A program made the position numbers and the translations under genes. From NCBI GenBank assembly GCA_009801015.1, contig VHZZ01004329.1, positions 1-64,000 of the forward strand: DNA of 64,000 bases. Reading direction: 5' to 3'. The first letter of the stretch is position 1, and each line of letters starts with the position of its first letter. The notes under the pieces were generated by a model that saw nothing but the letters and a program-made list of their open reading frames with translations, had not been told where the DNA came from and did not search any database. Shown here piece after piece: positions 40,201-53,540 of this stretch. The stretch comes from Silene noctiflora (lineage: Eukaryota; Streptophyta; Magnoliopsida; Caryophyllales; Caryophyllaceae).

Positions 40201-43200
40201 GACCCTGCCTCATTACCACTGGATTGAGATTGAGCTATTGAGGGTGATCCGCGAAATCCTCGTAAAAGTCTCAGAAAAAGTCAACAGCTTAGAACCCGCG
40301 GGAGAGTGTGAGTATTTTACGGAGCTTCAGCGCCCACCTTTATAACTTTCTAAAGCTTAGACCAAGTCACTGATGCCGATTCCCCGAACCGGATTGCCTA
40401 AGTAAGGAGAAAGCTTTGACTTATTGATATATATAGTAAGTAGGACCTCTGACTTGCTTTCCATCAACATTATCAAAAGCTCTTTCGTCCGCAACTGAAA
40501 AAAAAAGCTGCTTCTGAATCTATGATGTCTGCCAGTCATAGGTCTGACACATATGCTCCTTCGCCTGCTCCTTATGCAACTGGGGCTGAGACTCGTTCCA
40601 CCGTTCCTTGTTCTCGTGGTTGCTATTCTTGTTGTTTTTGTTCGGGAAAGCATCCGCAAAAGCTACATCATCTTCTGATTTTCAAGGAAACCATACCTTT
40701 AGTCTTCTGTCCCGAATGCGCCCACCCGTGCCACATACCACTGCCTTGTCATATGTTTGTCGTTGTTGCTTTTCCTAAAACGCGGGAATTCTCGGACATG
40801 AAATATCAAATTGAGACAAGTGACGTGCGTATTGTCGTACTGATTCCACAGAATCTTTATGCTTATGAGTAAGGTACGTACCGTCGTGACTGACCGGCTA
40901 GCTTTATAGATGGTTGTGTGGAAGAATTCCTTTATTTAGAATAAAGAAAGAAGTTGGCCTAAGACAAGGTAAACTTAAACTTGAGCTGGAAAGCGAGCCC
41001 ATGGTCGATAAAAAGAAAAGATCAATTTCGCAGTTAGCCTTAGTCCAAACCGAGGTAGGAAGAAAGAAAATCAGATTGACTTCCCTCTTTCCAGCGTATT
41101 CGGAGTTAGCTTTTCCAACCGTACCTGAACCAGAAGGGTTGGTTGATCCTGAAGCAGATCCAGGAGACACAGCTCTTTGTGTTAATGGAAAGGTTCAGCT
41201 AGAGATAGCCGTCCCTAAATAAAATATCTATACAGAATATACAAAGTCTCCTTTGAAGCTAGTTGGGCCAATCGGGAAGCTTCCCTCTCCTGAGGGTCGA
41301 TCTATTTCCTTTCCTCTACTTTCTTCTTTGTCCTAAGAAAGATGCGAGCCAATTTCTTCTCTCTAGCTAAGGCTCAATCTTTTCCGGACCCTCCCCTTAA
41401 ACAGAGAAAGTCTTTAAAAACCCTCAACGTAACCGCAGTTAGCCTCATCAGCGGACATCTCTGACTGAACATAAGGTAGATTTGATGTCGGCATAGCGTC
41501 TGCCCTCAGGATCATGTAAGTCATCTTGATCGGGGCTGGCTTCAAATTAATAAGCCAAGGAAAGGTCAGTAACTTCAATCATAGGTTTCGAAGCGAGCGT
41601 GTTCACGGGTTTACCAAGAGTACTTTTTTCAAGTCTCATGTTTTAAAGAATACGATGCTTTGACGACTAAATTTGCTAAAAAGACATAAAAGATGCCTAA
41701 TTTGCAGGCGAATCCTGCCCCTAAGACTTTCTCTTTATTAGCTTTTGTCTATGAAAGACTTCTTTTCTTTATATGAGCATGCGGGTTTTTCTTAGATTGG
41801 CTTCCTGCTCTTGCCTCTTCTATAGCCGGCGAAATCAGCGTTAATGCCTCTTCTTTGATCGTGCTTGAGAAGATTGCATGCACGGATCCCATCTGAGGTC
41901 TTTGTCACTTGTGAACGCTTTTTTCATGAGAAAGGAACTGATGAAGACAAAGCCAAGAAAGAAAAAAAAAAGCTTATGGCACGAAATAGGAATTGGAAAG
42001 GGGAGCGAGCTTCATTCCCTTTCTCTTTCGCGGGGTAGTTATAATTTTACACTCTAATAAAGGCTTCTTAGGAAGTTACGCTCGAGGAAGAAGGAGACCT
42101 GAAATTTCCAACAAGAGTTTTATGATGTTGCGACTGTACCGTGAATTTCGCAATCATGCTATTTTCCACTAGCGAATCTCAACTTTAAATCGTCCACTTT
42201 ATTTAATACTGCTAAAGATCATTCGGGGCGAAGTGGCTTAGGGGGGAAGTCTTCTGTACAACGAAATCGAGATTGATTTAGAAAGGTAAAATCGTCTCTT
42301 TTAATTTCGTGCTACCTTGCACCTTCTATTAGAATTAGGATCGTGAGACCACTCTCTTGCTTCAATTCAATCACCAAGTGCCTGTGATCTGCGTCTCTCT
42401 CTTATCAGTAAACAGTATCTAAGCTCACCCATTTTTATTATTAGTGGGAAAAACCTCACAATTTCTACCCGAATTAAAGAGTTTTGTACCAAAAAAGTAA
42501 ATAGCCGTTTACGAGATATTTTGACTAAGAAAGCTTCAACGTTGATAACTTTATCTACAACTCGAAGTACCTTCTTATTCTTACGTCATAAAATGTAAAG
42601 GCTGACTTAGGTCCTCTTGTCTGACCGCTTGTCGTGATTGGCTTGGTTTCGTTTAAGGGGATTGGGGGAATAAAACTGCTTGACTTTGTTTCTTTATCCG
42701 GCTTAACATCCAGAAAGCATTATCTTATGGGTGGGTGCCGCCGGTCTAGTTGAGGAAGAGGGTGTACGGGATTAACCCGCTCGAGAAGTCAAATCATTTG
42801 CTGGTGATCTCAGCTCAGAAGGAAGGGCGCACTCAGAGGATATGCGGCAACTAACCTCAACAAAGGCCTTAAGATGGGATGATTTAAGGAGCGCGCTCAG
42901 TGCCACGTGCTTCGTATCGAGCTAAGATAGTCAACAGAAAGAGGAAAAGCTATTCATACACTCTGGAAGCAAAAGACTTTCTCTGGAATTCTAATAAAAA
43001 AAAGTAAAGGCTAGACTTTTAAGAGTCTAAATTTTAGAACATACACCATCCGTCTTACATGCCTTTCAGTTCAGATCGTCGAGAGGACCTAAGAAGGAGC
43101 GCGCATTACCAGAGGGATTCAAGCTCTTTCAAAAAGAGAAAGAACGAAAAGAAAATTTAGCATTTGCAGGCGATCCAGCCTATGGTCGATTAAGCTCTAT

Positions 43201-44076
43201 TCTGCTTTTGCGCAAGTGGGGCCAGGGAATATACAATGGACAGTAGTGATAGAGCCGAAAAAAGATTTTCCTGACGAAACGCAAGGGGGTAGGGATTGGG
43301 AGTTCGCCTACGGAGTAACGAATATGACAGACAAAATTTAAAAGCAGTCGATCTGAAAGACAACGAGGCAAAAGGAAAGGGCAAGCGCAAGCCGCTCTCT
43401 TTCGACCCCGCCACTCCGCACATATAAAAAAGATATATTATATGTAAAGTCAAGTCAACAGGGCAAACTACATCTTATACTAAACCGGCTACTTGATGGC
43501 TGTATATATAGACTTCTGCTTCCAAAGGTAGTTTACTTGCCCGAAACGAAGCACGTGAAATGAAAGGAGTTGATCTTGGCGGGTGCTTTCTTAGAAAAGG
43601 AGAGCTTTGGAAACCGGCCCAGCCGCTTTCTCTCATTCTCTGTCAGAAGGAGACCTCCGCACCTTATAAGGTAACCCGCCCTTCTTAATCTTATATAGAT
43701 AAGTGAAACCAAATAAAAAGAAGGAAAAGGATTCGATCAATATACTCCTCCAAGTATTTGACTTGTTCCCTCCAAGGAGGTCAACTGATTCATTAGCTGA
43801 GCCAATCCTCTTCTTAGGGTCTTCCAGCTAAACAAAGATCCTTAGTTGAGGTTTCAGCCTAAGTGCAGTTAGTTGGTACGGTTCACTCTCAGTAGGACGA
43901 AAAGAGTCACGTAAAACGGGTCACAGTCTTAGTAGATCTTACTTACACAAAGGAGCACCCTATAGACCTTTCTTATCTCTTCTTTACTTACCTACGGCGG
44001 AATTAAAAGAAAAGTCAAGGTTCAATGGCCCCAGATCCTGCTTGAAAATCAAATACAATGATGTAAAAAAAAAATT

Positions 44077-44454
44077 ATGAGGGGAGCTATCTTTCATCCC
44101 CCATCCCCCGGGTTCAGGTGCCACAAAAAAGATAGGACTCGATACATTCATTTCGCTCGATTGGTGCTGCATGCAGTAGAGCCAGGTATTCTTACCCGGA
44201 TTGGCAACGGAATAAGTGAGTCTGCTTATATTTTAATCGATGGCATTTCCCGACAAAGTTTTCTACGCCTTTTATCCACCCACAAAAATAAAATTAAATT
44301 AAAGGGGCCTTTATCTTGCATTTTGCGCACAAACTTAAGCGGAGACCATATCGTCTATACAGTAGAAACAGTAGAAGATCAACCGGCCTTGTTCCTCACA
44401 AAAAAAAGGAGTACCCAACAACGGAGAAAAATCCCGGAAAAGAAATTGAGGTGA
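44077..44454 (+). CDS. Hypothetical ORF, 125 aa, doubtful
   Basis: This is one of the longer frames outside ccmFN. Its middle (about residues 20-100) reads like ordinary soluble protein, with phrases such as GILTRIGNGISESAYILIDG and HIVYTVETVEDQP, and its end is very basic. No family, signal peptide or membrane segment is recognised. There is no neighbour on the same strand to support it. In plant mitochondrial intergenic DNA a frame this long can arise by chance, so it is listed only as a candidate. Confidence 0.2.
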   Translation: MRGAIFHPPSPGFRCHKKDRTRYIHFARLVLHAVEPGILTRIGNGISESAYILIDGISRQSFLRLLSTHKNKIKLKGPLSCILRTNLSGDHIVYTVETVEDQPALFLTKKRSTQQRRKIPEKKLR

Positions 44455-46165
44455 AAGATCTGACGGTGTGATCGGATCCCTGAGAATCCCGGATTAAGGA
44501 GGTGAAGTACCAGAAGCTCGAGAGCAGTGGTTCGTGTGCTGCCTGAGGTGTTACTTATTGTCTTTATTTTCCTCGTCATTCCCTCTCCGACCCTCGCTCG
44601 CACACCCAAACGAAGGGCTGTCTTCTTCCGATCCGAGCTTAGTCAGTCAAGCATAGGGAGTGAAACTGGCCTGGAAATGATCTTCTCTTTGTTTGCAGAC
44701 TATATAAGAGCAAACCAGTAAAAAACGTGGACATCCTTGAGACTGAGATCCCATCTGCTCTAAGCCTGAAGTCAAGCTCCGCCCCCTCCTTGATTTACTA
44801 AGTCTATGTCTATTGAATCAAATGCTCGTTCGGAGAGCTCGATTGCTTCCTTAGGATTGTCCCATTTTCTGCACCCCTTCGGTAAAAGTGAAGGGCCTTA
44901 TTTGCTATCTCCTTAGCAGTCGAAGTATAAAGAACCCTCATTGCTTATATGTAATGTAATGCGAGTAGCTTCGCCCCTCTCACTCGAGTCGCCTCCCACT
45001 TCGGAGTGATCTTCTGAAAAGCAAAGTCAAATGAATCACATTTTCCATTATCAAATAAAAGAAGCTATCCTCACTTGCCATTAGCATGTCAGAAAGCCAA
45101 GAGCAGCCTGCCCTATAAGAAAAAAGGTAATTCGAACCAGCTTGACTCAGAAGAAGACTAATCGTTTCGTAATTGAACCCCGTGAGCGAAACTCCCCCGT
45201 CTTTGCACTCACGTTCTTTAAGATCCTCTCTGCCCAGCGGACCCTCTCACTAAATGACCTTCCTTTAAGAAATAAGTTTGAGTAAAGATCAAAGCTAAAT
45301 TGACCTTCTTTCCTTCCTCGGACAGGGAATTGAACCTCGAAGACGAAGACTCTTTCTGCCAAAATGTCTTTTGTATGCAAGATTGCTGGAGGCTTCCTTA
45401 GTCCCGCCTGGTGAGCGGGTAATTGCTTTGTAAAGGCCTAACTTTAATTAAAAAAAATTCCCGATATAGGTCGCGCATAGTGCTAGAAAGGGTATGGGCT
45501 TTGCGAAGGGACCAAGGAAAGCGCTATTAGTATGTTAACCAAATCAAACGCCCGATCTCAGCAAGCGATCGTGACAAGAGCTCAGTCATTCTAAGCGTCC
45601 CGCAAGTCAAGGAATCTCTTTCTTTTAAAAAGGATGTGGGACAAGAAGATAGATTGACTCGCTTTGGCGAGGGAAAGAGACTAGCCAACCAGAGGAAAAG
45701 CCCAGACCCACCCTTCTTATCTTCGTTTTGCAAATCTAGTATTGTCCTGTTCTTTAGACAGAAGTTTTTAACGTGCACATTTTATTACATAAGTTTATAC
45801 TTTATACTCAGAAAAAAAGAGAAAACTAACTGCTTTATATATATATAATAGTTATAGTAAAAGAAGAAAGCACAATGCCCTGTTGATTGGATTGCAAATT
45901 TCACGTAAATTATAGAGTAGTCCCAGCTCAGACTGATCAAAGATACGGAAAGTCGACTCGTAAGATAGAGTCATCACGCGACGGGTCGATTTCCGAGATA
46001 TCTAAAGAAGCGTATGCATAAAAGATAAGGAAAGTGTCCACATATAACCATTTATTTATTCAATTTATCACTGTTTTTGCGGTATGAGGGAGGGTTGCAT
46101 TAAAACAATGAGTGAGAGGAGGCAAATTTAAGACTCCTTTGAGCGCTAGCGAGATAGTTTAGTTA

Positions 46166-46540
46166 TTGGTCTTCAATGAGAATTCCGGGCAAGCAGGGAG
46201 TTCCATTATGCTACCTCCGGAGGCTTTGCGCTATGGGCAGGCAAGTCATCTCTATACAGGAAAGCACAAACTGACTTTAACAGAATCCACCCGTTCTAGG
46301 AGAGTTGGCTCGAACGATAGTGAAGAGGAGATTCGTCCATTCGCTAGCACAAAAAAAAGGAAGGAATTTCCCTTTTATAACTCTTTCTTTTTAACAAAAG
46401 CAGGGGAAGATGTCCTTACTGGGTCTCATTATAGGCGTACGAAAGGCGGCTTTCTCACTAGGAGAAGGAAACGCTTCCCTCTTTTTAATTCCAGTTGTCA
46501 CACGCAAACGGCACATGTGCATCTTAAAAGGAATTCTTAA
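46166..46540 (+). CDS. Hypothetical ORF, 124 aa, probably chance
   Basis: The predicted product is rich in Arg, Lys, Ser and Thr with no hydrophobic core, and the frame includes one copy of a dispersed repeat (46449-46494). A second overlapping frame (46410-46673) is open as well. Nothing in it matches a family I know. Confidence 0.1.
   Translation: MVFNENSGQAGSSIMLPPEALRYGQASHLYTGKHKLTLTESTRSRRVGSNDSEEEIRPFASTKKRKEFPFYNSFFLTKAGEDVLTGSHYRRTKGGFLTRRRKRFPLFNSSCHTQTAHVHLKRNS
46449..46494 (+). repeat. Dispersed ~46-base imperfect repeat, copy 2
   Basis: Partner of 70-115, sharing CACTAGGAGAAGG and GCTTCCCTCTT. It lies inside a 124-codon ORF that is probably not a gene. Confidence 0.65.
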
Positions 46541-49171
46541 CCTATGGTACTCTTTTTTCTATAAAAATTTGAAGAAGACATCCCGTCCGAGGTCGTACCG
46601 TTGCATGTCTATTGCACAAGAGTCTTACGCGCCGAGTATAACTACTGCTTGTGTAAGAATAAGGAAAGCTTAAGAATACGTCCTTCTTAGGGTGCATGCC
46701 ATCGTTGTAGGTTATCCCCCACACTGTTCTCTTACAGCCAATCCTAGAAGAAAAAAATCCCAGTATCTGGCCTCTATTCCAAGACCCGCTTGGATATAGG
46801 CGGAAAATTTCCTTTCATGAGGGCAAATAATCTAAAGGGGGCCTTAACGCGGCATTAGGTGAAAAAAGGAATTTAAGGCATTAAACCCGCCGACTTTGTA
46901 CTCTCTTTCTTCTGCATTCAACGAAGGAGCTTCTTAAGCGGCAAGGTTCCCCATAATCTAGATTTCTACTTGCCTGAACATATACTGCTCTTGAAACCCG
47001 GGCTACGCTTCTGGGTCTTATACTCTAGCTGATTGAATGGATGGTAGCTTGTTTACTGAAGTATGGAGCCCTATGAAAGCGACCTCACCCAATCAGTGAG
47101 TGGTCCGGGTAACCGTCCCTTCTTCCCGTGAAATTATTCATCAAGAGGGTGAATTCTTGCGCTAAATGCTCCTTTGTTTGGGTTAGGTTCTATCTATCGC
47201 GGATTTACGGGACGAGTGAATTATATGCTACGAGTACGAGTAGGTTAATACGGATGGCAGCTCCCACGTTACAAGCGCAACCCTTGCTTTCTTTGCTTTC
47301 TTTGACCGAACTTCCGGAACACCGGGCATTAACTCTAAAAGAGTCAAATATTCTCACTTTTTTCTCATGTAGTATTCCTCGCGGCTATCAATGATATTGC
47401 ACTTTGAGCTTTTTATAGAAAAAGGAAATTCAAATTAAGCAGGAGTTTTTTTATAAATAACTCAACGCTTCTTTGCCTTCTTTACTTAGCTTCCATTCTA
47501 ATAAGTTCTCAAATAGAGCAGCTGGTGTTACATAGACCGGGAATGGACCTTTCATCTTATAATATTATAAAGGCAAAGATACCCAGGAAAAGGAAAAGAC
47601 AACTCTTGACTTGTCTTACTCTTCTTTCTTCATACAGGGGTTTCCTTTGAATCGAAACCGAAGCCAAAAGCGCGTCGTCGTTTTGAACAAGTAGGGGCAT
47701 TTGAAGAGTTGAAAGCGGCAGAAGTCCTGTTCCATTTCTAGGACCATTAGGATTGTAAGGCAACCAACTTTATGTTTTCTTTTAAGCGCGCTCTGTCCAA
47801 GCAAGTGGCACCATCACCCCTATCTTATGCTCACTCCGTAAATTGGTAAGATCTTTTGTTTTTTCCGAAATTTGATCACCATTGGCCAGCGTAAGTCGGA
47901 TTGGAATCATCGGAAAGGACCAAACGTGATACTGCCCGATCGGATCCGCAATGGCACTTAAGGAAGGGAGAGGTGGTGCATGTGCGCTTTGATTCTTTGG
48001 TATCATAAGGATCAGGTTCCTCATTATTTGGACCTTTGTTCCCTTACGTATACTCATTACCCATTTTAAGACTAAAGGGACTCCGACAGTAGCCAACTCG
48101 CTTCGTAACCTACTCGCGCTTCTTTCTTCTTCCCTGACTTCGTCTCTTGAAATTACCTGTTCACCTGGATTGGATATTCTTCTGGCTCAGGCAGTAAGAC
48201 CTTGTCTTCGTCGGCGAATGCCTCTTACTTTCTGTTGTTATAGACTTGCTCGGCTAATGCCCCCGTATTCCTAATTGTCTTTTGAAATAGAAGCTTCTCG
48301 AAGTCTGGTCGGGTGGACACAGGTTCTTTTTAATAATCCCACTTTTTGGCGTGAAAGACTTCTTATGCTCCTTTTGAACTATTATCATAAGGTACGAAGT
48401 CCCTTTTTGTCGATCTAAAAAGCCTCTTTTCAGAAGCAAGTCAAAGAAAACTTTAGAGCTAAAGACATCAAGATTTAAGGAAGTTAAGAAAAAAAGTTAA
48501 GAATCATTTGAAATATATTGTAAAATCCCCTAATTGGTGGAAAGAATTTCTAGCAATCAAATGGAAAAATTACGAGAGGAGGCTAAAGACTCTCCTCGGA
48601 TCTAGCATTGGCCTTCTTTCTAAGTCCCTCAAATAAAGGTAAGACTTCTGGCCCCAATCCATTTTGTTAATGTTGTATTATTCTATGATGATATATCATA
48701 TGAGTAAATGAGGTAAACGAGTCTTCCTTTTATTCCGGAATGAATCTAAGGATGGGTTTGCCTTCGAACAGATGTCGATGTCACAGAATCAGGACCGGAG
48801 ATTGTAATTTCGTATCTTGAAATTCCTATTTGCTACTTAATAAACATTTTTTTTAAGGATTCATCCAAGGAACTCGGAAGCAGCCCAGCCAGCCCTATGC
48901 TTTTGATGTCCGTTTACTAGATGTAGGAAGAATACAAGCTATATTCTAAATTCATTTACTCATATCCGCATGTGTACCTTTCAACTTAAAGCTAGCAGAA
49001 GATGATTTCGCTGACGCAGTCAAATAAGAGTAAGTCACTTATTACCATTAGAATTAGACTTCTTATTTTAGATCATAAAGTGAGCTAAAGTAGCGGGTTC
49101 ACTGGAGAGTCAAGTCCCGAACTGAAAGAAAGCAGCTTCTCAGACTATCCACTTGGTAAGATAGGGATGAG

Positions 49172-49199
49172 ATAGGTCGTCATAAATAGGTCGTCATAA
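49172..49199. repeat. Exact 14-base tandem duplication
   Basis: ATAGGTCGTCATAA occurs twice head to tail. Confidence 0.9.
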
Positions 49200-52100
49200 A
49201 AAGTCTAAAACAAGTTCTAAGCTCCAGAATAGGTCATGGATTTACTTTGCTTATTTTTGGGATGAAAGGGCAGAGTGAAAAAAGAGACTATAAACAAAGG
49301 TAAGACAGATGATTAAAAGGACCCACCTTTTTAGGTTAGTTACGCTGCTTCGTAATCAAAGAGTGGTTAAGCAGTTCTTAAGAAAGACATGACTTAAGTT
49401 TAATTGGTGTCTTGCCGGTTCAGGAAGACCTTATGTTAAGCCTTTTTTTATGGCAGGTGAAGGTTCTTCCTTGATGCCCAGAGCGCTAGCAAAGCGCACT
49501 CTCTTTTTTATTCTAATTGCGGATCTCTCTGTTTGAGTCTTCGCTTAGGGCAAGCCTTGCCTGTACTGATGGGTATACTATATCAGCTGAGGAAGGACGG
49601 AGCATCCTTAGCGTACCGGCATTCAAAGGTTTGTGCTAAGATAGTAAAAAAAAAGAGTTCTTCTACGCTTTATTAATGGGCTTCTTCCTAGATTTCAACT
49701 CAATCTTATATATGATATTAGGGGAATAGATTCACTTGCAGGCGTGGTCAGACCATCAATCTAAGAAATCCACGTGCTAGGGCTTTTTTCTTTCTCATTC
49801 CAATATTAGAGTCTCAAGACAAATTCCTAAGTCACATCTTAGTTTCTATTCTCCCATATTACATGCCTCACTCAAAGAAAGCATTAATTAAGTAGAGCAA
49901 CCAATCTCTGGAATAGGCCAAAAGAGGTGAAGACTTTAAAGCATTTTACAAAAAAAAGAAAAATTTTTAATGTATCGTACTGGTCCTGAAATCCTAGTTA
50001 GTGAACAAGGGGTCGGGCACAAAAAGCTATAAATTTACTTTTTCCAAATAAGCTCAATCGGAAAGGGATCTTGGCCCGCAAACCCCCGCTAGCTTCATTC
50101 TTCGTTCTCTTGTCTTGAATCACGAACGCTATCTTCTTTTCTTAATTAAAGAAGAGAATTTTCGAAGTTGATTTGAACTTCCTTCTTTTTTTTCATATGA
50201 GTTAAGTCTTCCACACTTCCTACGATATTTTGAAAATTAAACTTCATTGAGTGATTCAAAAGGAAAAAAAATTCGATTGCCAGCTTCACATTAAAAGAAA
50301 GAAAAAAGAAGCTACTTCGCGCCCCAATCCAGGGCAAGGATAGTCAAGCTTTTAGCAATCGGGACAGCAAGTCAACAACCTTAACTTAACTAATGCTTGA
50401 ACAGCCTACTAAAACGCTAAGACTAGTGGCGAAACATGAACTTTAGTCACTTAGCCCAAGCATTAACAAAGATTCACAAATAAGGAGTAAGAGGGCGAAA
50501 GCAAGAATAGAAGTTTAATTTAACTTCGAGAAGAGGACCCCTTCAACAGGACCCGTTCTGCGGACTCCCCCCCCCTTTTTTCTCGGAAAAAGTGCCACAA
50601 GAAAAAAATTCCCGCGATTTCTGCATACTTAGGCGCTAGCTGCTTAAGTTAAACTCCTTGCTCTAAGATCCGCGTGTGAGAACCCGGCCCTTTCCTTCTG
50701 TGTGCGAGCGATTAACGCATAAGATACTAGCGCTTATGATTCCTTTGATTGATGCTTGCGACAGCGCATGTCCTCACACGTGAAGCAGATTTATTCTAAC
50801 AGCAAAACTAAAGGAATTACACCAACAAGCCGTTGCCACCACGAATTCCTACCCAGCAGCTGCTAAACCCCAAGCTTAAAAGCGATCAAAGATTAAAAAT
50901 CTAAGAACGGGTAATACCGGGTAAAAGTAAAGTGGTTCCAAGTAATTTAGCAAGATATAGGTTCTATTCTACGCCCGTCTTAGCTATTTGGGTGGTGGAG
51001 GTCTGAAATAAGTCAATTTATAGTGAGAGGAGGGCTACGCTCCCAGCCCCATAGGATTTGAGTTTAGAAGCTCGTGGTTTGGTTGCTGTGTTTGGGTTTC
51101 ATTCTTCTCCTTATGTCGAGATGTAATTAACCTCGCTTTACTTCAATCTTCTTTATTTTAAATAAACAAATAGGTAATCGAGGAAGTAACGTCCTTTTTT
51201 TGAGATTAAGTCGTAGATAAAGATTAGCCTTTCTTTCTCCTGGATGGATTATGCGAGCAAGTTCACTTCTTCTTTTTCTTTTTTCTTTTACGTTATTTAA
51301 ATAGGATTGTGAGTCCTTTATCTTGTGGAATGAAGAGAGGAGTGGATTTTCGACCTAGACCTGTGCTGCTCTATCGCTTGCCGAGATTGGTTCGTTGGTG
51401 CTTTCGCGGACGTACCTAAGTGAAGAGGCAGGTACACTTTTTTGATAGCATAGTCAAGCGTGGTTAGACCCTCGCGATTGTGATGTATGAGCTAAGCTCG
51501 CGTACCAATCAGTGGAAGTTCATCCCTATGCCTGCCTCCTCCTTTAGAGAATAGGTCTTACCGCCTTTCATAGGTCTCGTTTGCAACTAAAATAACGGAT
51601 TTCATCTCTAGTTTTCCCCGCCTTTGCCCCGAAATCTAACTCTTTTAGGGCTAGCTATGCATGAAAAAAGGTTTAATCAAAGCGGAGAATTTCAGACCAA
51701 ACTCGATTTGCTTTCAGAAATTCACTTTTTTAGAAGGTTTTCCTTCCAGCCAGTGTTTTGAGGTTTGAATTGGTCATAGATGGGCATAAAAGACTCATTC
51801 AATTTTTTTCTCCGTGTGAAACCATTGCACTCGCTTAGTTTCTTTCTTGTTCTTATCTTTGTTCTTACCAAATGCATTTCGTATCGTACCTTGACTTGAC
51901 CAGTACAAGCATAAATTCCCTCTTAACTAAAGATAATAAGCTGGCACGTCACATAAAAGACATCAAAAGTGACCATTAAATTCAACTGGTACTACTACAT
52001 CAGCTACTATTTAACCTGCGTCCTCTACTACTGAATTATCTTCTAATTCTTATAATAAGAGAAGGTTTATCCACATACACATAAGAGAAGCAGCCCGGAG

Positions 52101-53520
52101 GAAGACTACCTCTAAAGTAGTCAATCCTGTCTTCTCTTTTGACTCTTGTATTTTTCCACTCGAACACATCCTTAAGGTAAAAATTTGGCACGTTTGTTCT
52201 AAGAGAAGGAGCCGATGTCTGTCCCTTCCTTGTTGAATCTTTCATTCATCTCTTACTTAGGCTATTATTTAAGCAAAGAAAAACTTATCCTTGTGAGAAT
52301 TATGTTTTAGAACGGGAATTTATATATAAATTACTTTTGCGACGTTCATCCGGTAAGGCGGATTGCATTAGTTATCTTCCGTAATGCAAGAGCAAGCTAA
52401 AGGAGACTAGCCCTATTCCCCCGAGTTAGACTATCCGGGTCTTTTTTTGAATCCTGCTTCGGGTCTTTCAAAAGTAGTAGTAGACAGGGCAGTATGTTCT
52501 CATAAAACTAAGGCTGCTTTTGTACTCCCTAATCGTGTAAACCAATAATAATGTCTTTCTTTTTGAGCAGGAACCTCCGCAGTCGACTTACTTATTGAAA
52601 TCTTCTTATGTCGTCTCAGGCTTTTACCTTGCTTTAAACATTCTAGAGAGAACAATTCACTCAATTACACGGGGGAGAAGAATCTCCTACGATAGATCTG
52701 AACACTTCTTTATTGTGAATTTCAGAGTCCTTGTTTGACCTGCTGCTCAAGGTGGAAACACTGACTTGCGGAACAATCTCTTGTGAGACCAAGGCAAGAG
52801 AAGATGAGGCTGTCTTTGATTGAATACTTGGCGAATTAATTCTAATTGGGCGAATTGGGTAAGAAAAAGACAATGACTAAGAGCTTGGGAAAGAGTTTCT
52901 AAAAGACTTCACTCTTTTATTCTCGCTCCAGAAGAAGTTGACGTGGACACGAGAGAGCTCTTGTAAGCGTAGCTTTCTTATAAGTAAGTCAGTCTGCAGG
53001 TATTACCACATTTATAGATTTTACTTCTCTTAAATAGTGTTCAAGAGGAGAAGTCACCTTCATTCTAAAGTTTTATCAAAATAAATGGATCGGCTGGTTA
53101 TAGGGCAGGAGATGGCATTCAATCGCGTAAGATATTATAAAGTAAGTAAGTAAGGAGACCGGTTCAACAGAATAGGTCATAAGAGACTACTAGTTGTTCA
53201 CCTGCTCACTAAACAGAGTTCACCAATAGAAAGAGAATAAGAGCTTCCTCAGGCAGGCTGCACCCGCGCCACAGTATTCTTATTCTAAATAACAAAAAAG
53301 GATGTCCTGTCTATGTCTATCTAGGACGCTTACTACTTAAGAGTCTCTTCTCTGTACCATAACATTACGGAAGGTTCGAATCTTTCTATCCGAAGATAAG
53401 TGTACAACCAATATCCAAGTAGATTTATAAGAATTCTCGTGATATACAATTAGCAATGTAACTCTATTAGATGAAGCCAGCCCTAATCATCATATGCAAC
53501 CGGAGTACCCCAAAAGCTCT

Positions 53521-53540
53521 ATAAACCATAATAAACCATA
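53521..53540. repeat. Exact 10-base tandem duplication
   Basis: ATAAACCATA occurs twice head to tail. Confidence 0.8.

Larger units (their letters stand above)
30001..44076. other. Non-coding, ORF-poor region
   Basis: Frames above 60 codons are sparse, with none between 33360 and 36289. Stop codons are frequent in all frames. The 30-base repeat pair (30604, 34205) is the clearest structure. The 116-codon frame at 40522-40872 is Cys- and His-rich over residues 30-80 but matches no zinc-binding pattern with confidence. Confidence 0.65.

Noticed and set aside
43861-43895. GTACGGTTC as a possible group II intron domain V half
   Set aside because: The matching GAGCCGTA-type 5' half with its loop is absent upstream.
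53386-53412. T-arm-like hairpin around GAAGGTTCGAATCTTTC
   Set aside because: The stem pairs well, but no acceptor partner or anticodon stem is found in the preceding 80 bases.
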